This document shows positions 52,701 to 61,700 of a stretch of 64,000 nt of DNA, piece after piece. Made by a program: the position numbers and the translations under genes. The notes beneath the pieces were generated by a model that did not search any database, was not told the DNA's origin, and worked only from the letters and a program-made list of their open reading frames with translations. This DNA comes from Saxidomus purpurata (lineage: Eukaryota; Mollusca; Bivalvia; Venerida; Veneridae), in assembly GCA_022818135.1 (NCBI GenBank), contig JAFMSR010000015.1, positions 18,359,132 to 18,423,131 of the forward strand, given 5' to 3'. The first letter of the stretch is position 1. Each line of letters begins with the position of its first letter.

Positions 52701-55700
52701 GGAAATGATTACAAAAACTGCCGAATGAAAATGTGGGAGTTACACTCAATATGACGGCGATACGCGAGCAGACATTGGAATATATGCACATATTAATTAA
52801 TTTTTACAATAAACTCTTTCAAATTTTCCTAAGAACTAAAAACTATAATCATGTTTTTCTGTTTAAAACAACTCTTTAATTTTAGGCAATACTACAAAAC
52901 AACTCTTTAATTCAAATTTTCGGCAATACTGTTTACATGCACTAGCAACTTCATTTCTTCACGTTTCACGATCAAAACAAGTTTGGGGCCATAAATTTGA
53001 ATTAAAGAGTTGTTTTAAACAGAAACAATTAATTTAAGTTGCCATGGTATGTATAAAAATAATATTGAAAGCTAAAATTAAAATCATAGAACCAGAGTAA
53101 ATTAAAACTATATTACTGGACAACAGGTCACAGTTTACATGCACTAGCAACTTTATTTCTTCACGTTTCACGATCAAAACAAGTACTGTTTGCTCATATA
53201 CTATAGTATCATACCGACACTGATAAAGCCGTGACGTAACACAGAAGTCTGTAATTAGCCATTTTATGTTTGTGTAATCTTTCGAAAACACTGAAATATC
53301 ATAAACTGAAGGAGTTAAATGCTGTTTTACCTACATTGGAATTAAAACAATTAATGGCTGTTTGCCGGCTTGGGTAAGTTCAGATACCTTTCTCTTTACA
53401 CTAGTTTCTCTGCAGCTAGAAAGTTTCGCGATTGTTCAAGACATGGGTTTTTTGCGGCTACTTAATTTCCCGGATATGAACTGACCACAAAAAATCCCTA
53501 ACTTAAATTGCGCAAAATAATTTCTTGGTTTACGGTATTACGTATACAGAGTGAGTGTAATTTCTATTTTCTAATAGTCAAATCAGCAATACTCTTACCT
53601 GAAGTTCTGGGGTCAACACTGAAAGCATCATCATACAAATCATCATCATCAGTGTTGTCAATAGCAACTGTTTCAACACCAGCAGTATCACGAACCCAGG
53701 ATGATGCAACATCGTAACCATCTATAATCTCATCCAGACTAGATAAAGATTTTGCCGCCTGTTCAGCTCTGAAATGCAACAACCAGTCATGTGACCACTT
53801 GAAGCCAATCAGTTATCAGTCTAGAACTAGTCATGTGACCACTTGCAGCCAATCAGTTATCAGTCTAGTATTAGTCATGTGACCACTTGCAGCCAATCAG
53901 TTATCAGTCTAGTACCAGTCATGTGACCACTTGCAGCCAATCAGTTATCAGTCTAGTACAAGTCATATGACCACTTGCAGCCAATCAGTTATCAGTCTAG
54001 TACCAGTCATGTGACCACTTGCAGCCAATCAGTTATCAGTCTAGTACTAGTGACCACTTGCAGCCAATCAATTAACAGTCTAGTACCAGTCATGTGACTA
54101 CTTGCAGCCAATTAGTTAGTAGTCTCGTACTGTTTTTACTGTTATCATTTAAAAATATTTTTCAATGGTGTACAAGTCACCTTTGAAAAAAAATAGATGC
54201 CAAAGACATAGCTCAATGATTCCATTATCTTTAAACTCCAAAATTGACCTTGTTGTCTTCATTTACTGAACATTTGTGCCGTGTTGTTAAAAAATCTGTT
54301 TATACATGACAAAGTTACAGCGCCAGACATGAACAAAAGAAAGGACAGTGCGATTTTAATATCCTTTGGGGCCATAAAACTGTCATACATGACTGTTTTT
54401 AATTCTAATTCAATCATATAAATAATGTCAACATACTGTTCTCTTTTAATGACCATTTCTCTATTGCGCCTGTCTTCATCTCTTGCTGCAGACAGCCTCC
54501 TGGATTTCTGTCTGCCTAAAAACCCTCGTACAACTGGAAAAGAAGCAGCAGATATCAGACAATGTTGTTCCCTCATTTTTATATCAATCAGTTATGCAAG
54601 GCATGTTAAAATTAGAAGGGACAATATTTCACATTTTATGAAAAGTAATTTTATTTGCTAAATGTTCAGTGTGTACTGTCTTTAACCCTGACAACACCAA
54701 GTTTCTAAAATGTGCTTAAATTTACTTGTCCATCTTTCAAGTTGGACAGTTCTGCTTATTGTTCAAAGAGGTACTCATTTATAATTTAAAACCTGCTGTT
54801 GTAAGCAACTTTAGTTATTGCTCATCCATTACCCTCCTAAAGTCTTAAAATGGACTATCCCATCTTCCAATGCAGGCAATACCATTAATTCTTTAAAGGG
54901 GTGTTCTGTGAAAATTCATTGACTGAACAGTGAACGAAGCAGAATATGATAAGACAGTGCAGATTTACAGGCTGATCATGATCTTCACTGGTAGTATCGG
55001 CAAAATCACTATGTCATTAACAGAATAAAATATATACTGGTCATCTGTTGGTTTGCGGTACTTAATAGCAAAAATTAATTCACAAAGACATAACACAACT
55101 TACCATGCAAATTCATATTTATTCCTTCTTTTCAAGTCCTTTCACATTGAAATATTAATAAAACGACAATATTTACAGGGAACAACAAGAGAAATCACAT
55201 TAATGTTATCACATGTGACCACCATCTTCACCTCATTACATCATCACTGGTCTCGCGGTAAAAAATTGTTCAATGTATTAATCCAACAGTCAAAAGTTTC
55301 ACAACACTTAGTGGTAATTATCTACTTATTCTATTTATGTGTGATAGTTGTGCAAGTCCAAAAGTTAACTATAAACTAAACTTTACTTAAAATAGTAACA
55401 ATTGTTAAACACATATATTGTCTTTTCAAAATCACTCTTCTGGGAAGTCCTTGCATACATAATTAGGGGTGATGGACCCTTAAATATTTAGTGGTTATAA
55501 ACCTAAAAGCTGAAGTTTGAAATTAAGTGGTCTTGTACCTACCGGTGACGGGGCTGTGATAGACGAACATGTAAACATTGCAAAATTTAGTGAAAGTAAG
55601 GCATTCGTGAATGGGATTTTGAAACAATTTGGTAAAAAACACTATTTTTCATATATTTGCACAGTTACTCATCAAGAAACTGGTCATAACTGTTGATAAT

Positions 55701-58700
55701 ATTGTTTTTGTTTGGAAAAGAGAAGTAGGTCATCAATGTGACGACGTACACGCTCTGCAGGCGACGCTTTCAAAAAACCGCGAGAACAATGATGACGCGA
55801 ACCCAACGATGTCGAGTATACAGCTTTTTAGTACATATTTCTCCAGAGTGCTTATTTACATACTCAACAATTTTATTTATTTAAATGTAAAGTTAACTCT
55901 TCACAACAGTGCTAATAATGAGAAAAGCACGAAATTTAACTGCACTAAAAAATAGACTGGTTTACGTTACCTGCTTGTGCTGTTGTGATCTTGCGTTCAA
56001 GGTCAGAGGTCAAGTTCTCAAGTTTGTCTACATGCTCACTCTTCAAAAATAGTTTAGTTTTTCCAAACTGAAAGATCAAGTGTTCATTCTAGGTAATTAT
56101 TTTGAAAGTAGCTTGCAATGCCAACTGTTTTTATGTATAAAAAGCAAGTTGAAAAAGCATGTTCCACAACTCAACTTTCATATACAATGTAGTTGATAAA
56201 ATATTGAAATACTGACACAAAACTTTGCAAAACAGGACCGCCCTCCCCTGACCCCCACCCCCACCCACTACCACCAACAACAACTTATGTAGCCGCATTA
56301 GGCTTTGAAAGTGTTTAGAACAATACTGTTTTCCTCTCCTATTTTTCAATGCCCATTTTAACCGTATTTCAGTCATTTTACATGTACAAATGTAGTCAGT
56401 TTTCCTAACGAGCACTACAATCCTATCCTATGCAAAAATCTGCCAACTTTCTCACATAAATAGTCATGGTCAGAGGCAGGGTTTGGACCAATGACCCTTA
56501 ATCAATAAGAGGTCACAGTGATTTCAAGTCAGCTTCTTTAACCACTTGACCACAGAGGCGTTTCCAAATACTGTTGTAACAGCAAAGAAATTTTGGCAGT
56601 TTTGCATTAAACTGTGAACATTTAACGCAAGTCTATATATACCTGGGCATGCTCTAATCCATAATACTGCACCACCTGCTCACACTTCTGTATGTCTGCC
56701 ATAGGACAGAAGGACGGCAGGCAACATTTTACCAATACCTTGAACCTGAAATAATTTATAAATACACATTGATTTGCACATGAAAAGGGGATGTAACTAC
56801 TAAATTCATACATGAAGTCTGGTTTTACAGTATTTAGATCATACAAAATTTAATGAAGTTTACCTATTTTACAAAGCATTAGACCGCAATGACATTTATA
56901 ATAAAGGCCTAGGCCAGAAGTGAGAGTGCAGCAATTGTATATAGGGAATGAAAAATCTTAATGAAAAGTAACATACAGCTCGTGAAAAATGTAGTCTCTG
57001 AAAACTCTTCGTAACAAGAAGATGCCTATTAAAGATCCCTACCTCTCATTACAACAAAATGTAGAAGTTCAAAGTCTGCATCAGTGTCATAAAACTTTTC
57101 ATTTCATTACTGTCTAGACACATTCAGTACCAGTACTACAAATTGGGTTAAATTTGTGATGATTTAATTTTCGCTATAATTTTCGTGAATTTCCCACTTT
57201 CATATTCCTTTCACATAGATTTTACTAATCTATTAGAGAATTCTTCTTTTACAAATTTTAAAATTTGTGATTAAGTCTGCCTGATATACAAATCGCGAAA
57301 TTTTCATACATGCAAAAATGACCCACTTTACGGTAAATATCTGCCATTCTGAACTTTGACTGGTTAAAAAAGATTCTCGCACCTGGTCAAAAACTCATGA
57401 AATGGAAGTCTTAGAGCGTATCCAAACTTCCTGATCTTGACAATCTCTGTGATTCCTGTGTAGCGAAGTTGTGCCAGAACATATTCTGGAACAAATGTGA
57501 AGGCTGACTTGGTTGTATTCGGTTTTATACAGCGTACGAAATGTGGACTGCATGCCTGCAGCTTACTGATCAGGTCACTTAACGAATTCTGAAATTATAG
57601 CAGATAACCTTTACAAAAGTAATACAGACATGTATCAAAGCTAAAGAATTTAAAAAAACTCTAAATCCTTCAGTTTGATTTTTATAAAAAAAATTAAATA
57701 AGTTTTTCAAGCACACGTTTGATACAGATCTGTTCATCATGGAGCATAGGTGGCCAATGAAACTCAGGACCTATAAATAAATCAGTCAAGATACTACACA
57801 TTTGCCTTTTCGCCTACAGTAGAAAAACTTTTATTGTACCAATTTCTTAAAGCTCATCTTTAATGGTAATTTCAGAGCTACTAGATTAGAAGAAAGAAAT
57901 TGATTTCCTCACTCTGAAATGGAAAGCCATGGTAGATGGACCTTTCTTCTCCACGCTGACATTCTTCGGCGGTCTCTTTGCCTCTTTGTTGTTACCCTTA
58001 AACTTCTTAAAGAACTCAAACGGTGATGAAGATTTCTTCATTGTGGTTCTTCTAGACCTCTGTTGCCTGGCACTCGGCGCCAGAGAGCCTGTTCTTGTGA
58101 TCCGGGACTGGAACAACTCTTTGACTTGTAGTTTGTTACTGGCTGTAACAAAAAATAAGTTTACCAGATTACAGCTCCTAGTCTTTATGTTCTAAGTCAT
58201 ATTTTCTCTTCCAAGGAGCCTCTGAGTTAAAGAAACATTATAATGTTTCCAATATGCAATACAAATAGACTTGTATTATGGTTTTGTGATAAATCTACAT
58301 ACCAGCATACAAATCTATTTATGATACCGGGGGTGGAGCTTAAAACTGTACTCTACCTGCAATAGATCACAGTTTCAATAGAGTAGTTTAGGAATTTGGC
58401 CATGATACAAATCCAATAGAGAACAGTTTGCTCAAACAATTATTATTAAACATCCTAAAGATTGTGATCTACACTTAACAGAACTATATATAGGACTTAC
58501 TTTTCATGGTATAAAGAATACTGTTAGGTAATGTATCTCGGTTCTTCTCAAGGACTCCTGTGACATCGTACTGTACACATCCAGCATAGTGTACCACTGT
58601 GAAAGACAGGCCTCCATCTCTAGGCATCTTGTAATAATCTGGGTGCTTCTTCCCTGAAATAAACAGTATACCAGTCAAACCTATGTAATTCAAAATTATG

Positions 58701-61700
58701 TAATTCAAAATTCTTTCAGACAGCACAAAAAATGGCCAGTTCAAACAGGCAGACGCTTATATCTTAAGCAATAACACCAGTTAAAGAGTTTTCCATTTTC
58801 TAATAAACAATGCTTTGGAGTTTTCTAATAAGCAGTAAATAACCAGTAGTATGATACTTTACTGGGCATAAGAACAACAAAAACAGTAGTTTATTAAATG
58901 ATAAACAATGCCTAAAAGGTTATCCTTTTGATGCCAACATGATAAAACATAACACAATGGTGATAAATTTAGTGGGTTTTTTTTCTATGCTGCAATTTAC
59001 ATCATGCCAAAATGTCCTATTACCATTGTGGGTTTCAAATCATTGTTTATTTCAGAATTTACAACACTTCCTAGAATATATTTACAGTATAATGAAACAA
59101 AACAAAAATCGTGCTTTAAAATAAGTTAGATTTATTTCTAAACGAAACAAATTTTCTTTTCTTTAAAGTTCCGGGTAAGTTACTGAAACGGAAGAGAAGG
59201 GGGAAAAGTTTACCAGTATTCTGATGTAGTTTGGTGGCTAGGGACTTGTCTGTGGCCTTTGGGAAGTTACTCTCCTCATCTAGGATAGCCAACAAACCTG
59301 TGTGCTTCTGTAATATAACAAAGGATTTGTTACCTCTGTATGAAGAACTATGCCGAAATATATATATAGATATATATAGTAAAAACAGAATTGCAGAATT
59401 TCTCTTGTTACGACACTTATGCTAAAGTTACAATTGGCTCGAGTCCCAGATAAATTACTGTGAACTTATCATAGATATTTTGATGAACCATCAATAAAAG
59501 TAGCTTTACTAGACATGAACTTCAACTTAACCTATGACAAGGCTAAAAAGTTACAAACGCAACACGGTTATGTCTCCACTACTAGCAAAACAACACATAC
59601 ATTCTATAAATAGAATCAAGCAGTTCACATCTACCGCCAGTCACACAAAAAAGTGCGACTGCTTGAGGAAAGTGACTGCTTAAAAGTGTGTGACTGCTTG
59701 AGGAAAGTGACTGCTTAAAAGTGTGACTGCTTGAGGAAAGTGACTGCTTAAAAGTGTGACTGCTTGAGGAAAGTGACTGCTTTAAAGTGTGACTGCTTGA
59801 GGAAAGTGACTGCTTTAAAGTGTGACTGCTTGAGGAAGATAGCTGCCTAAAGAAAGAAGAAAGTGTGACAATTTGAAGAACAGGACTGCCCGAAGAAAAT
59901 GACTGCTTGAGGAAAGTGAACGAGACAGAGAAAGGTGGCTGCTTCATCAAGATGACAAAATTCACATATGCAACTACATAATATCTTATAATAATAAATG
60001 GAGACTGACCTCAAAAAACACATTCAATATAGCCTGATTATTGTTATAATCAAGATCGACCAATGGTACGCCCTCTAACAAACAATCTTGCTGCTCGTTC
60101 TGGAATATGTTCTCATTGGTGAAAAGCTGTATCTGCTCATTGGCTACATTGATACATATCTGGAAAGACCGCAAAACATATTTTAAACCATTTATCTCTC
60201 TAAAACATTTTCAGCTGAACATATTTAGTATCAACATAAATATATTTTTTTCTGAAAACCTGAATTAATTTTTACCACAACTTTGCTAACAACAAGGTGT
60301 GCTGTGCATGTTATCTTGCCTTAAATCATCATACAAAAAATATTTTATGTTCAAATTATTTTTTTTTTTCAATTTCAACTCTTTTACTTCCTGAAACGTA
60401 CCTGTTCAAAACTATTATGAGAAAAGTTTTCAAAGCCAAATATGTCCAGTAAACCAAGTTGTAGATAATCCCTGAAATGAAATCACATCAGGCTTTTTAT
60501 TTGTGAATCTTAATTGAAAAATGAGCCATGTCACAAGAAAATCAACAGTTAGGTCCAGATCTGCCAGTGTATCAGTAAGATCTCATCCGAACCCATACTT
60601 TTTGTTTTACCCTACTTTTTGTTTACCCCTACTTTTTGTTTACCTTACTTATTGTTTACCCATTAAAATAGATTCTGAAAACTAAAGATACATTACAACT
60701 GTGGTGAACATATTTATATACTATGGCCATGTAAATGATCCCTCATGTCAGATGTACCCAAGTGTCAAGTATGATCCCTTAAGTTCATTTAGAATAATTT
60801 AAAAGTGACATCACAGATAAATTATATACTTACACAAAATGCTACAACTACTTTGCACATGAAAAATAAATTATGCCATTTTTTTAAAGAAAAAAAACTT
60901 GTATATAAACATATAGTCCTAAATTTATTGTAACGACCACTTTGAGTCTTTCCGTATTTCATCGCAAATTGGTGGCTTCAAACAGCTAATTCAAGTACAC
61001 GCTAATAAGTCGAAACCACTCAATTCATGACGTTTGCACTAAAATTTAGCTGCGCTAATATAAGTACACTTACAGTACTGCATCCAAAGATTATGCATGC
61101 AAGAAACATTTCAACATTGAATTTACACAATAATGTTGGAATCCTCTGCCATATCACTGTCACATTATCTTAAATAAACTGTACATCAGTCAATGATTTG
61201 AAATTGTTGATTTTTAACTGATAGGTCATGCCCCATGCAACAACACTGAAATGTTTTCTTAACGAAATGGCAAGAAAATATTTTGATAGGACTATTAACT
61301 TCACCGATTCCAAACGATGCTAACATAGGCAATTACTTTAAACAAAAGATCACAAAATAATGAAATATTAACTACATTTCTCAGCATTCAACAGCAAACA
61401 ATGTTATCAAACAGACTGGTTATAGCCATGCATAAGTATGAGATAAAAGACAGCCCACAAAACATGTTCTATAAAAAGTTTTTTAAAATTATAACAAGAA
61501 CAAAGTGCTACAAAAATATGTACAAAAGCAGTCAAATATCATGGATCTTACAATGGAAAATCACCCCTGTATCTAGAATGTGAAACATTGAATTTCACAA
61601 AAGAAATATCTTTGTTAAAGACCACCTCCAAATAAACACAATGCTGCCAATACAGACACGCATGGATAAAACACTTGCCAGTTTAGTTATTGTGGAAACA

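Larger units (their letters stand above)
46677..53598 (-). other. Upstream half of the 25-kb intron
   Basis: Would contain the promoter and 5' UTR of the alternative exon if it is real. Repeats seen: a SINE with hairpin tail (47366-47580), MITEs (48488-48612, 51117-51267) and a foldback with tandem duplication (49074-49454). Nothing was recognised in 49620-51110 or 51270-53590 apart from a repeated AACAACTCTTTAAT word near 52870-53010. Confidence 0.45.

Noticed and set aside
59582..59965. 127-codon minus-strand frame with SLSSSSHTLKQ repeats
   Set aside because: Produced by a 33-bp minisatellite whose period is a multiple of 3; it lies inside a well-supported intron.
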